Below are positions 48,990-58,029 of a DNA stretch of 64,000 nucleotides, one piece after another. How positions within the stretch are numbered: position 1 is the stretch's first letter; the number at the start of each line of letters is the position of its first letter. The notes under the pieces were generated by a model that was not told the DNA's origin, made no database searches, and was given only the letters and a program-made list of their open reading frames with translations. Origin of the DNA: CAZBUB01 sp046546355 (GTDB taxonomy: Bacteria; Desulfobacterota; Desulfovibrionia; Desulfovibrionales; Desulfothermaceae); contig JBKGXZ010000002.1 in assembly GCA_046546355.1 (NCBI GenBank), positions 13,421 to 77,420 of the forward strand. Direction: 5' to 3'. The position numbers were made by a program, and so were the translations under genes.

Positions 48990-51044
48990 ATGAGCAACCC
49001 CCAGCATCCCCTGGAGCCAGGCTGCATCCTGGAGTACATGCAGGAGAACCAGCCCATCCTGGCCTGTATCCTGGAGGCCACGCAGAAGCAGCTCCGGGTC
49101 CTGAACATCAACAAGAGACTGCTCAAGCTACCCCAGGCCAGGATCCTGCCCTGGACCGGCCCGTTGCTGCCCCCCCGCAGCAGCAGGGAGGAGGTGCTGC
49201 AGGAGCTGCAGAGCCGGGAACGTTCCAGGAGCAGCCTGATGTCCGGCATAGATGCCCTTGAGCTCTGGGAGCTGGTCCAGGACGAGGCCTGCCAGGTGAA
49301 CATCAGCTGGCTGGCCTCCCTGCTCTGGCAGGAGCCAGGGCCGGACCAGACAGCAGCCCTGGGCAGGACCCTCCTGCAGTACAAAACCCATTTCAAGTTC
49401 CAGCCACCTGGCTTTAGGCCCAACGATGCAGCTACAGTCCAGGCCAGGCTCTTAGAGCAGGAAAAACTGCGCAGGAGGAACCAGCTGCTGGCCCAGGGCC
49501 AGGCCTTTTTCCAGGCCCTTTGGGCCAAGGGGGCCCAGGGCCAGAACCTGGAGCTCCCCCAGCTGGAGGCTGAGACTGCCCAGGAGTTGCAGAGGCTGCT
49601 CTTTTTGGGCATAGCTGACCCGGAGAGCAGCGAGTTCCAGGACTACTGGAAGCAGCTGAGCCGAGGGCTGCCCAACAATCCCCAGCTGCCGCTGCTCCTG
49701 GCCCAATACTGGGGACTGGTTCCCAGGCACCACAATCAGTTCCTGGACCAGGCCGGCTACAGCTGGGGGAACCAATGGGCCGGGGAACATGCCCCAGAGA
49801 TCAGCAGACTGCAGGAGGAGTTCGAAAGCAAAAGACAATCCCCTGAGGATCTGGGGCTTTACAGCATAGACTCCTCCACAACCCAAGATATCGATGATGC
49901 CTTCTGCCTGGACCATCACCCCGGGCAGGGCTATGAGCTGCAGCTGGCTGTGGCCTGCCCGGTTCTGGACTGGAAATTCGACTCCGAGCTGGACCAGGCA
50001 GTGGCCCACCGCTTCAGCAGCCTGTACCTGCCAGAGGGCACTACGCACATGCTCCCGGAGGAGCTGGGCACCCGGCTCTATAGCCTGCACGCCGGACAGG
50101 CCAAGCCCATTTTGCTGCTCCAGCTGAGCCTGGACCAGGAGGGGAATCTGCAAAAGATCCAGCCCAGGCTGACCTGGAGCAGTCTGGAGCAGAACCTGAC
50201 CTATTCCCAGGTGGAGCTCAGCCTGCAAAGCAGCCCTATGCCCCGTGAGCTTGGGCACTGCCTGGAGCTGGCCCGGCTTCTGCGCAATAAGAGGATCCAG
50301 CAGGGTGCGGTGATCATAGAGCAGGAGGAGCCCTTGATCCAGCTGCACCAGGAGCAGGACCAGATCCGGGTGGAGCTGCAGGAGCCCAGCACCCATCCCC
50401 AGGCCCAGCTCATGGTCAGCGAGTTCATGATCCTAGCCAACCAGGCCCTGGCCCTCTGGGCCCAGGACAGGGATCTGCCCCTGCTCTACCGCACCCAGGA
50501 CATCCAGATCTCCCGAGAGATTGCCGGGGTCTGGCAGGATCCGGTCCAGATCTTCCAAGTCATGCGGGAGATGAGCGGCAGCCGCCTGGATCACAGCCCC
50601 AGGCCCCACGCCAGTCTGGGGCTTAAGGCTTACGCCCCGGTGACTTCCCCCTTACGCAGGTACTCAGACTTTTTGAACCTGGCCCAAGTCTATCATTTCC
50701 TGCTCCAGGGCAGGCCCTGGTTCAGCAGCCAGGATCTGGAGCGCCGCATCCCGCATCTCAGCAGCCGGGCCCAGGAAGCTGCCAAGATCCAGAAATTCCG
50801 GGTCAGATACTGGAAGTTGCTTTATCTGCAAACATGGTGTAAACATAGCACATGGTCCGGGGTGCTGGTTTCCCAGGAGGGCTCCATGGCAACTGTTTCC
50901 CTGCCCAGGGAACAGCTGCAGCTCAAGGCCCCGGCCCAGATTTTCGGAGACAAGCTGGTTGCGGGCAAGGTCTTTCAGCTCAAGCTGGGCCGAATAGACC
51001 CCTTGAACAATGAAGTCAAAATCCTAGACGCATGGGAGGAGTAA
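48990..51044 (+). CDS. RNB-domain (RNase II/R family) ribonuclease
   Basis: A 684-residue exoribonuclease with the RNB catalytic segment at 296-305: IDSSTTQDIDDAF, with D300, D302 and D303 as metal ligands, and later LRRYSDFLNLAQVYHFLLQG. The N-terminal 250 residues are not clear cold-shock domains but resemble the HTH-containing N-terminus of the RNB subgroup seen in cyanobacteria and deltaproteobacteria. It degrades RNA 3' to 5'. Its stop (TAATG) overlaps plsY by one base. Confidence 0.85.
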   Translation: MSNPQHPLEPGCILEYMQENQPILACILEATQKQLRVLNINKRLLKLPQARILPWTGPLLPPRSSREEVLQELQSRERSRSSLMSGIDALELWELVQDEACQVNISWLASLLWQEPGPDQTAALGRTLLQYKTHFKFQPPGFRPNDAATVQARLLEQEKLRRRNQLLAQGQAFFQALWAKGAQGQNLELPQLEAETAQELQRLLFLGIADPESSEFQDYWKQLSRGLPNNPQLPLLLAQYWGLVPRHHNQFLDQAGYSWGNQWAGEHAPEISRLQEEFESKRQSPEDLGLYSIDSSTTQDIDDAFCLDHHPGQGYELQLAVACPVLDWKFDSELDQAVAHRFSSLYLPEGTTHMLPEELGTRLYSLHAGQAKPILLLQLSLDQEGNLQKIQPRLTWSSLEQNLTYSQVELSLQSSPMPRELGHCLELARLLRNKRIQQGAVIIEQEEPLIQLHQEQDQIRVELQEPSTHPQAQLMVSEFMILANQALALWAQDRDLPLLYRTQDIQISREIAGVWQDPVQIFQVMREMSGSRLDHSPRPHASLGLKAYAPVTSPLRRYSDFLNLAQVYHFLLQGRPWFSSQDLERRIPHLSSRAQEAAKIQKFRVRYWKLLYLQTWCKHSTWSGVLVSQEGSMATVSLPREQLQLKAPAQIFGDKLVAGKVFQLKLGRIDPLNNEVKILDAWEE

Positions 51045-51658
51045 TGGGTTTGTTCTTTGCCTCCTTAGGCTGGATAGTGATCACGTATCTCCTGGGCTCC
51101 CTGCCCTTTGGACTGTTTCTGGCCAAGGCCTGCAAGGGCCTGGATCCCAGAATGCACGGCAGCAAAAACACAGGAGCCACCAACGTGGCCCGCACCTGCG
51201 GCACCGGCTTCGGCCTGCTGACCTTTGCCCTGGATGCGGCCAAGGGATTCGTGCCCCTTTTGATAGCCATGGCCATCAGCAGTTCAGGGCTCTTTTTGTT
51301 TTTGACCGCCTTGGCCGCTCTGCTGGGACACATGTACTCCGTATTCCTGAACTGGCAGGGGGGCAAGGGCGTGGCCACCTATATAGGTATTTTTGCTGCC
51401 TTGAGCCCGGCAGCCCTGTTCTGGGCGCTTATCCTCTGCCTGCTTATCATCTGGTTTACAGGCTTTGTCTCCCTGGGTTCCCTGTCTTTGGTCACTGTGC
51501 TGCCCTTGTTCGCGCTGCTCAGTGGCCAATTCCTGCCCTTTTTGCTGGCCCTGGTGACTATGCTCTTGATCTACTCCAGGCATAAGCAAAATATCCTCAG
51601 GCTGGCCAGAGGGGAGGAGAATCCCTGGAGCAGGAAAAGCTTTCAGCACACAGGCTAG
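51044..51658 (+). CDS. plsY: Acyl-phosphate:glycerol-3-phosphate acyltransferase
   Basis: A 204-residue membrane enzyme with several hydrophobic segments and the PlsY motifs GSLPFGLFLAK, GSKNTGATNVARTCG and WQGGKGVATYIG. It transfers an acyl group from acyl phosphate to glycerol 3-phosphate, the first committed step of phospholipid synthesis, using the GpsA product. GGAGGAG before the ATG at 51044 fixes the start, in preference to an ATG 12 bases upstream. Confidence 0.95.
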   Translation: MGLFFASLGWIVITYLLGSLPFGLFLAKACKGLDPRMHGSKNTGATNVARTCGTGFGLLTFALDAAKGFVPLLIAMAISSSGLFLFLTALAALLGHMYSVFLNWQGGKGVATYIGIFAALSPAALFWALILCLLIIWFTGFVSLGSLSLVTVLPLFALLSGQFLPFLLALVTMLLIYSRHKQNILRLARGEENPWSRKSFQHTG

Positions 51659-51669
51659 CAAGCTCAGCT

Positions 51670-52443
51670 ATGATCCGTATCCAGAGCCGGGACATCACTC
51701 TGCATACCGGGGACATCCTGCCTTTGACCCCCCAAGAGGATGATGCCAGCCTGGGGGCCGGACTGCAGGCCATGCAGCCCCTGCCTAGGGTTCCAGCCGG
51801 GGCTTACTTGGGCTCTGAGCAGGATCAGGCCAGGCTTCAGGTCCTGTCCAGCTTTAGACATCCTGCCAGCGGACAAATCTGCCTCTGGCTCCAGGCCCAG
51901 AAGGAAGCGGCCCTGGTCTCGGGTCAGCAAGATTGGCAGCTCCACAAGCCCGGCCTATCCCTGGCCTGGATCACCCTGAGCGACAAGGGGCACCAGGGGC
52001 AGCGCCAGGACGCAAGTGGCCCACTGATCCCAGAGCTGCTCCAAAGAGAGCTGCAGCTGGACCTAGTGCAGGGTTTTTTGCTCCCGGACCAGGAGCCCCA
52101 GCTCAGGGCACTGCTGGTCAACCTCTGCCTGGAGCAGGCCTTTGACCTGGTATTCAGCACAGGGGGCACAGGAGTCACCTCCAGGGATATCACCCCTGAA
52201 GCCACCCTGCGGGTCCTGGACAGGAGGCTGCCTGGCTTTGAGCAGGCCATGCTCCAGGCCTCCCTAGCCCAGACGCCCCAAGCTGTAATCTCCAGGGCTG
52301 CGGCAGGGATCCTGGGCAAAAGCCTGGTGGTCAATCTGCCCGGTAGCCCCAAAGCTGTGCAGGAGAACCTGGAGGCCATCCTGCCTGCCCTGCGCCATAC
52401 CCTGGAAAAAATCCATGACCGGCCTACAGAATGCGCCAGATGA
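51670..52443 (+). CDS. MogA/MoaB-family molybdopterin protein with N-terminal extension
   Basis: A 257-residue protein whose C-terminal 160 residues are a MoaB/Mog domain: LAWITLSDKGHQGQRQDASG, VFSTGGTGVTSRDITPEATL and NLPGSPKAVQENL. These proteins adenylate molybdopterin ahead of metal insertion. The N-terminal 90 residues (HTGDILPLTPQEDDASLGAG...) are not part of that family and may be a degenerate MOSC-like or binding module. Its 3' end overlaps the histidine kinase gene by 29 bases. Confidence 0.82.
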   Translation: MIRIQSRDITLHTGDILPLTPQEDDASLGAGLQAMQPLPRVPAGAYLGSEQDQARLQVLSSFRHPASGQICLWLQAQKEAALVSGQQDWQLHKPGLSLAWITLSDKGHQGQRQDASGPLIPELLQRELQLDLVQGFLLPDQEPQLRALLVNLCLEQAFDLVFSTGGTGVTSRDITPEATLRVLDRRLPGFEQAMLQASLAQTPQAVISRAAAGILGKSLVVNLPGSPKAVQENLEAILPALRHTLEKIHDRPTECAR

Positions 52444-54103
52444 CATCCCGTTAGACTCCCAGGCCAAGGAGCATCTGCAAAGGCTTTTGCTCCGGGTCTG
52501 CCTGTCTCGGCTGTTCTTCCTGGTGCTCTTGCTCCTGCCCCTGGGGCTGGCCTGGCTGGCTGAAGGCCAGCAAAGGGAATACCTGGGGCTCTTCCTGGAG
52601 CCTGCCTATACCGGATTCCTGGTCTCTGGATTCGGCTTGACCCTGTTCTTTCTGCTTAGCTGGCCCTACTTCCAGAACATTCTGCTCTTCTTCAGACTGC
52701 AGCTGGTGGCGGATCTCTGCCTGGCCTCCTATCTGATCCTGCTCACCGGGGGCCTGCAGAGCCACTTCTCTTTTATTTTTCTGGCCCTGATCTTCCTGTA
52801 CGGCCGCATCCTGGGCCTTAAGACCGCCAAGCTCCTGGCCCTTTGCTGCGGACTCTTCCTGCTGGGGCTCTTCGCCTGGGAGCTGGCCAGGGCTTCCCTG
52901 GATCACGGCCTGGAGCCGGACCTGGGCAGGCAAGCCTATTTCCTGTCCTTGCAGCTCTTGGCTTTGGGGCTGATCCTGCTTTTGCTGAACCTGGGCTACA
53001 GCAGTGAGGACAGACTGCTCTCCAGACTGGCTGAGCAGGAAAGGCTCCTGCGCCGCTCCGAGAATATCAGATCCAAGGTCCTGGACTGGATGACCAGCGG
53101 TCTGCTGGTTTTGGACCAGCAGGGCTGTATTTCCAGCAGCAACCGCAAAGCAGCGCAGTGGGCTGGCCAAGAGCATCCCAGAACCTGCATAGGCAAGCCC
53201 CTGGCCCAGCTCTTTCCGGATATGGCCCAGGTCTGGCACGATTGGGACAAATCCTCCAGCTTCCGCACCGAGATCCGTATCCAGGCCCAGGAGCAGATCT
53301 TCGGGGCCACCTTCACCCCCATTGCCTGGGAGAGCTCTTCCCTGCTAATATTCACGGACATCACCAGGATTAAGGAGCTGGAGCAGCAGGTGCAGCAAAT
53401 GGAGAAGCTGGCCAGTATCGGGGAGCTGGCAGCCGGCCTGGCCCATGAGATCAAGAACCCCCTGGCCGGAATCAAGGGCAGCCTGCAGCTAATCAGCCAG
53501 GACAGCCTGAATCCGGAGCAAAAGGACAGGCTACGTCAGGTAGTGGACCGTGACATCCAGAGACTGGACCACCTGCTCTCGGAATTCCTGGTCTTTGCCC
53601 GGCCTTCCAAAGCCCAGCCCCAGACCCTGGATCTGGGCGAGGTCCTGCAGCACTGCCTGCAGAACCTCGCCCAGCGCTATCCCGGATTGCAGCTCCAAAT
53701 GCAGCAGGACCTGCGGGGAACCCAGTGCCACTGGGATCAGGACCAGCTGCAGCAGGTGCTGTTAAATCTGCTCTTGAACGCGGCCCAGGCCGGGGAAGAA
53801 ACAGGGGATCTTAGGCTGCAGATAGGCCTGGGCCAGGAGGACCCCAAGGGCAGCTATCTGGGCATCAGGGACTTTGGTCCGGGCCTGCCCCAGGACAAGC
53901 TGCAGCAGCTTTTTGATCCCTTTGTGACCAGCAAAAAGCAAGGCTCAGGATTGGGCCTGTCCATTGCCCAGAGGCTGGCTGCCCAGAATTGCTCCTGGAT
54001 TGAGCTACGCAACGCCTCCACTGCAGGCGCGGAGGCCAGGCTCTACCTTCCGGGCCAGCAAAACCAGAACAGCCCGGAACCAGAAACAGGCACCCAAGGA
54101 TAA
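52415..54103 (+). CDS. Membrane sensor histidine kinase (PilS/NtrB-like)
   Basis: A 562-residue kinase: an N-terminal membrane region with about six hydrophobic segments (30-195), a short PAS domain (RSKVLDWMTSGLLVLDQQGC), a HisKA domain with the phospho-acceptor H344 in AAGLAHEIKNPLAGIKGSLQ, and an HATPase with LLNLLLNAAQAG, FGPGLPQDKLQQLFDPF and GSGLGLSIAQRLA. This arrangement resembles PilS. Autophosphorylation would pass phosphate to a response regulator, which is not adjacent. It overlaps the MogA-like gene by 29 bases and is followed by the EndoQ-UvrD gene four bases later. Confidence 0.87.
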   Translation: MTGLQNAPDDIPLDSQAKEHLQRLLLRVCLSRLFFLVLLLLPLGLAWLAEGQQREYLGLFLEPAYTGFLVSGFGLTLFFLLSWPYFQNILLFFRLQLVADLCLASYLILLTGGLQSHFSFIFLALIFLYGRILGLKTAKLLALCCGLFLLGLFAWELARASLDHGLEPDLGRQAYFLSLQLLALGLILLLLNLGYSSEDRLLSRLAEQERLLRRSENIRSKVLDWMTSGLLVLDQQGCISSSNRKAAQWAGQEHPRTCIGKPLAQLFPDMAQVWHDWDKSSSFRTEIRIQAQEQIFGATFTPIAWESSSLLIFTDITRIKELEQQVQQMEKLASIGELAAGLAHEIKNPLAGIKGSLQLISQDSLNPEQKDRLRQVVDRDIQRLDHLLSEFLVFARPSKAQPQTLDLGEVLQHCLQNLAQRYPGLQLQMQQDLRGTQCHWDQDQLQQVLLNLLLNAAQAGEETGDLRLQIGLGQEDPKGSYLGIRDFGPGLPQDKLQQLFDPFVTSKKQGSGLGLSIAQRLAAQNCSWIELRNASTAGAEARLYLPGQQNQNSPEPETGTQG

Positions 54104-54107
54104 GCCC

Positions 54108-57100
54108 ATGCAAATCTTTTACGCTGATCTGCATATCCATTCTCGCTACTCCAGGGCCACCAGCAAGCAGCTGAGCCTCAGGAATCTGGCTGCCTGGGCC
54201 GGGGTCAAGGGCCTGGATGTCCTGGCCACAGGGGATTTTACCCATCCAGGCTGGCTGCAGGAGATAGAGGAGCAGCTGCAGCAGGAAGACTCCGGGCTGC
54301 TCAGGCTAAGGCAGGAGCAGGGCCTGGAGCAGGAGATTCCCTGGTTCTCCAGCTCCAGGGCCCTGCCCCGGACCAGGTTTATGCTCTGCACAGAGATCAG
54401 CTCCATCTATAAAAAAAAGAATCAGGTGCACAAGATCCACAACCTGGTCTTTATGCCCGGCTTGGAGCAGGCCAAGGCCTTCAACCGCAAACTGGCCCAG
54501 ATCGGGAACCTGGAGGCTGACGGCAGGCCCATCCTGGGCCTGGATGCCAGGAACCTCCTGGAAATGGTCCTGGAGTGCGACCCCCGGGCTTTCCTGATCC
54601 CGGCCCATATCTGGACCCCCTGGTTCTCCCTGTTCGGATCCAGGTCAGGCTTCGACTGCATCGAGGACTGCTTCCAGGACCTGACTTCGCATATCTTCGC
54701 CCTGGAGACAGGCCTGTCCTCTGATCCGGATATGAACTGGCTCTGGAGCAGGCTGGACAGGTTCCAGCTGGTCTCCAGCTCTGACGCCCATTCCGGGGAA
54801 AAGCTGGCCCGGGAGGCCAATATTTTCTCCGGGGAGCCCGGCTTTGAGACCATCCTCAGGGCCCTGAAGTCCGAGGGCCTGGGCCACAAGTTCCTGGGCA
54901 CTGTGGAGTTCTTCCCTGAGGAGGGCAAGTACCACCTGGACGGACACCGCAAGTGCGGTGTGGTCCTGGATCCCAGACAAACTAGGGAGCTTCGCAATGT
55001 CTGTCCGGTCTGCGGAGGCCAGCTCACCGTGGGGGTCCTGAACCGGGTCCTGGCCCTGGCGGACCGGGAGAGCCCAGAGCAGCCCCCAGGCAGCCCGGGC
55101 TTCACTTCCCTGATCCCCTTGCCGGAGCTTTTGTCAGAGATCATGGGTGTGGGGCCCAGGAGCAAGACTGTCTACCGCAGCTATGACCGCCTGCTGCAGA
55201 GATTTGGCTCTGAGCTCTTTATCCTCCAGCAGCAGGATCTGGAGGAGCTGCGCAGGTTCTCACCTCCCCTGGCGGAAGGCATCTCCAGGATGCGCAACAA
55301 GGAAGTCCTCTGCGAGCCTGGCTTTGATGGCCAATTCGGCAGGATTTGCGTCTTCGCTGAAAAGGAGCGCAAGGCCTTGCAGAAAGGCGGCTCCCTGCTG
55401 CCGGACCAGGGCAGGCCCAAGCCAGAACAGCCCCCAGAGGCCCTGGGCTCGCTGCCGGACAGAGAACCCAGGGCCCAGGAGCAGACGTTAAGCCCAGAAG
55501 CCTGCAATACCGAGCAACTCGAGGCGGTACAGGCTCAAGGCGGTCCTTTGCTGGTTCTGGCTGGTCCAGGTACCGGCAAAACCAGGACCCTTTTGGGCAG
55601 GGCAAAGCACCTGCTGCAAAACGGGATCAATCCCAGACAGATCCTGATCCTGACCTTTACCCGCTCTGCTGCCCGGGAACTACGGGAAAGACTGGCAGCT
55701 GGCTTCGGGGAGAATCAGGCCCTGCCCAGGGCTGAAACCATGCATGCCCTGGCCTTTGAGTACTGGGTCCAGGTCCAGCGCCAGGATCCGCTGCTCATGG
55801 CGGAGGAGGAGGCCAGACAGGTTTTTGCCAGGGCCAATCCAGAGCTGGAGGCCAGGCAGCTGAAAGAGGTCTGGGCCAGGCTTTGCCTGGCTCGGGAGAA
55901 CCAGGAGCTGCCCCAGGACCTGGTCCAATACTGGCGAAGTTACGCTCAGCAAAAGGAGCACTGGAACCTGGTGGACTATACAGACCTGCTGGAGTTCTGG
56001 CTGCAGGCCCTGCAGGAGCAGGACTACAGCAGCCCCTACACCCAGGTCCTGGTTGACGAGGTTCAGGACCTGTCCAGACTGCAGCTGCAGCTCCTGCGGT
56101 ACCTGGTCCCGGAACAGGGCCAAGGGCTGTTTGCCATCGGGGACCCGGAGCAGTCCATCTACTCCTTCCGGGGAGCTGTAAGAGATCTGCGCCAGGAGCT
56201 CCTTGTCCTGTGGCCCGGGCTGCAGACCTTGAGCCTGACCTCCAATTACCGCAGCAGGCAGAACCTCCTGGATTTCTGCTCCTTTCTGTTCCCGGACAAG
56301 GAGCATCTGCAGGCCCAGATTTCCGGCCAGGGCAGCATCTGCTACTACCAGGGAGCAAGCGGGGAACAGGAGGCCCAATGGATAGCCAAGCAGATCCAGT
56401 CCCTGCTGGGCGGCACCGCCCACCACCAGGCAGACCAGGAGCTAACAGGGGGCATGGCCCCCGGAGACATAGCTGTGCTGGTCAGGTTCAGGGGCCTTTT
56501 GCCCACCCTGCAGCGCATCCTGGGCAGGATGGGTCTGCCCTGCGCCGCGCCGGAGACCTCCTTTTTCTGGCAGGAGCCCAGGGTGGAGCTGATCCTGAAC
56601 ACAGCAGCCAACTATCTGGGCCTGGATATCGGGGACAAGCAGACCCTGGACTGTCCAGAACGCATCCTAACCTCCGGCCCCCAGGGTCTGGCAGTCTATT
56701 TCCAGGACATGCCCCCATTCGATCAAATCTTCTGGAAGAGCCAGCCCTTCCAGGAGCTGAAGAAGGCCTTCTCTGCCCAGGGCAGCTGGAGCGCGCTATT
56801 GAACTGGATCCATCTGGAGAGCGACCTGGCCCAGGTCCGGGCCCGGGCCCAGAAGGTCAGGCTGCTCACCATCCATGCAGCCAAGGGCCTGGAGTTCGAG
56901 GCGGTCTTCCTCCCGGCCCTGGAGCAGGGTATCCTGCCTTTCGCCGGCAAATCTCTGCTCTCCGGCAGAGTCTCCCAGGAGGAGGACCCCCCGGATCCCT
57001 CTGAGGAGCGCAGACTGTTCTATGTGGCCCTGACCCGAGCCAAGAGCCGTCTCTTCCTGAGCCACGCCCAAAAGAGAAGGATCTACGGCAGACAGCACCA

Positions 57101-57206
57101 GCTTAGCCCCAGCAGCCTGCTGCAGGAGCTGCCCCTGGACAGGGCCAGGAAAATACGCAGCGTGCCCCGCAAGACCCGAAAAGAGAAACAGCTGAGCCTG
57201 TTGTAA
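54108..57206 (+). CDS. EndoQ-type PHP nuclease fused to a UvrD-family helicase
   Basis: A 1032-residue fusion. Residues 1 to about 410 match endonuclease Q: PHP motif DLHIHSRYSRATS (D7, H9, H11), LATGDFTHPGWL, PAHIWTPWFSLFGSRSGFD, SSSDAHSGEKLARE, and a zinc finger with C283 and C299-PV-C302. A Gln/Pro-rich linker follows. Residues 470-1032 are a UvrD/Rep helicase: Walker A GPGTGKT at 486-492, Walker B VDEVQD (D650, E651), GDPEQSIYSFRGA, LLTIHAAKGLEFEAVFLPAL and RRLFYVALTRAKSRLFLS. Characterised EndoQ cuts DNA next to deaminated bases or abasic sites; UvrD helicases unwind from nicks. ATG 54108 has AAGGA ahead; the upstream frame lies in the kinase gene. Confidence 0.88.
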   Translation: MQIFYADLHIHSRYSRATSKQLSLRNLAAWAGVKGLDVLATGDFTHPGWLQEIEEQLQQEDSGLLRLRQEQGLEQEIPWFSSSRALPRTRFMLCTEISSIYKKKNQVHKIHNLVFMPGLEQAKAFNRKLAQIGNLEADGRPILGLDARNLLEMVLECDPRAFLIPAHIWTPWFSLFGSRSGFDCIEDCFQDLTSHIFALETGLSSDPDMNWLWSRLDRFQLVSSSDAHSGEKLAREANIFSGEPGFETILRALKSEGLGHKFLGTVEFFPEEGKYHLDGHRKCGVVLDPRQTRELRNVCPVCGGQLTVGVLNRVLALADRESPEQPPGSPGFTSLIPLPELLSEIMGVGPRSKTVYRSYDRLLQRFGSELFILQQQDLEELRRFSPPLAEGISRMRNKEVLCEPGFDGQFGRICVFAEKERKALQKGGSLLPDQGRPKPEQPPEALGSLPDREPRAQEQTLSPEACNTEQLEAVQAQGGPLLVLAGPGTGKTRTLLGRAKHLLQNGINPRQILILTFTRSAARELRERLAAGFGENQALPRAETMHALAFEYWVQVQRQDPLLMAEEEARQVFARANPELEARQLKEVWARLCLARENQELPQDLVQYWRSYAQQKEHWNLVDYTDLLEFWLQALQEQDYSSPYTQVLVDEVQDLSRLQLQLLRYLVPEQGQGLFAIGDPEQSIYSFRGAVRDLRQELLVLWPGLQTLSLTSNYRSRQNLLDFCSFLFPDKEHLQAQISGQGSICYYQGASGEQEAQWIAKQIQSLLGGTAHHQADQELTGGMAPGDIAVLVRFRGLLPTLQRILGRMGLPCAAPETSFFWQEPRVELILNTAANYLGLDIGDKQTLDCPERILTSGPQGLAVYFQDMPPFDQIFWKSQPFQELKKAFSAQGSWSALLNWIHLESDLAQVRARAQKVRLLTIHAAKGLEFEAVFLPALEQGILPFAGKSLLSGRVSQEEDPPDPSEERRLFYVALTRAKSRLFLSHAQKRRIYGRQHQLSPSSLLQELPLDRARKIRSVPRKTRKEKQLSLL

Positions 57207-57218
57207 GGATCAAAGGTC

Positions 57219-57950
57219 ATGCAGCCAGCATATAAGCTCGCCGCACCCTCCTTTGTCTGGCCAGCCGGGATAGGGGAAAATTGTCTAAGCCTGCAGCAAC
57301 TGGTGCAGGAGGTGGGCCTGGTCTTTTTTGAAACTGCTGGCTGCCTGCAGTACACAGCCCAGGATCTGCCCCCCTGGCTGGCCAGCCTGGATCTTGCCTA
57401 CCACCTGCACCTGCCCCTGGACTTGCCTTGGGATAAGGGAGCTGCCCATGTCTTTGACCTCTGCTGCAGGCTGATGCAAAAGACCGAATATCTCTCACCC
57501 AGCCTGTATGTCCTGCATCCCCCCAGCAGCGAGGAGCAACTGCTGGAGTTCTGCAGGCTCTGGGCCAGGGACAGGAGCCTGCAGACCCTGGCCTTGGAGA
57601 ATGTCCAGGGCTGCGACCTGACTGACTTCTGGCCCAGAATCACTGAGCTGGGGCTCAGTATCTGTCTGGATCTGGGCCATATGCTAAGCTACCAGCAGCA
57701 TGAGCTGCTGCAGATGCCCGGGTTTTGGCAGAGGGTCCGCATGCTGCATGTCTACGGGGACCTGGACGGGCACAGGCACAACAGCCTGCAGCAGCTCTCC
57801 ACCCAGGGTAGACAGCTCCTGCAACAGGCCCTGCAGAGCATCCCTCAGGAGTTCACCCTGGTCCTGGAGGTCTTTGACCCCAACAGCCTGCAAACCTCCC
57901 TTGACATTTTCCGGACCTGGATTAGTAATTGGGATTTGCAGCAATACTGA
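57219..57950 (+). CDS. cbiR: Cobamide-remodelling phosphodiesterase (CbiR-like)
   Basis: A 243-residue TIM-barrel protein of the xylose isomerase/AP-endonuclease superfamily. It starts KLAAPSFVWPAGIGENCLSL, with FFETAGCLQYTAQDLPPWL, YHLHLPLDLPWD, LENVQGCDLTDFW, CLDLGHMLSYQQ and LHVYGDLDGHRHNSLQQ. The His/Asp/Glu pattern fits a metal site. The sequence style matches CbiR, which removes the lower ligand of cobamides so that they can be rebuilt; CbiR-like genes occur in sulfate reducers. It follows the EndoQ-UvrD gene by 12 bases. If the assignment is wrong it is still a sugar-phosphate isomerase-like protein. Confidence 0.65.
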   Translation: MQPAYKLAAPSFVWPAGIGENCLSLQQLVQEVGLVFFETAGCLQYTAQDLPPWLASLDLAYHLHLPLDLPWDKGAAHVFDLCCRLMQKTEYLSPSLYVLHPPSSEEQLLEFCRLWARDRSLQTLALENVQGCDLTDFWPRITELGLSICLDLGHMLSYQQHELLQMPGFWQRVRMLHVYGDLDGHRHNSLQQLSTQGRQLLQQALQSIPQEFTLVLEVFDPNSLQTSLDIFRTWISNWDLQQY

Positions 57951-57964
57951 CTGCAAAGAAATTG

Positions 57965-57970
57965 TATAAT
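57965..57970 (+). promoter_or_regulatory. Perfect -10 box upstream of the DHH gene
   Basis: TATAAT at 57965-57970, about 60 bases ahead of the DHH start codon, but with a poor -35 (CAATAC at 17 bases). A promoter inside the intergenic gap after cbiR is possible. Confidence 0.4.
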
Positions 57971-58029
57971 CTCGTTGAATCCAGGCCTTGTTCCAGGTCC
58001 TTTTTCGGGCCGGAGCAGGAAAGGCTCCT

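Noticed and set aside
48419..49612. Long minus-strand frame (397 codons) opposite the AICAR transformylase and RNB genes
   Set aside because: Low-complexity translation spanning two well-supported genes on the other strand.
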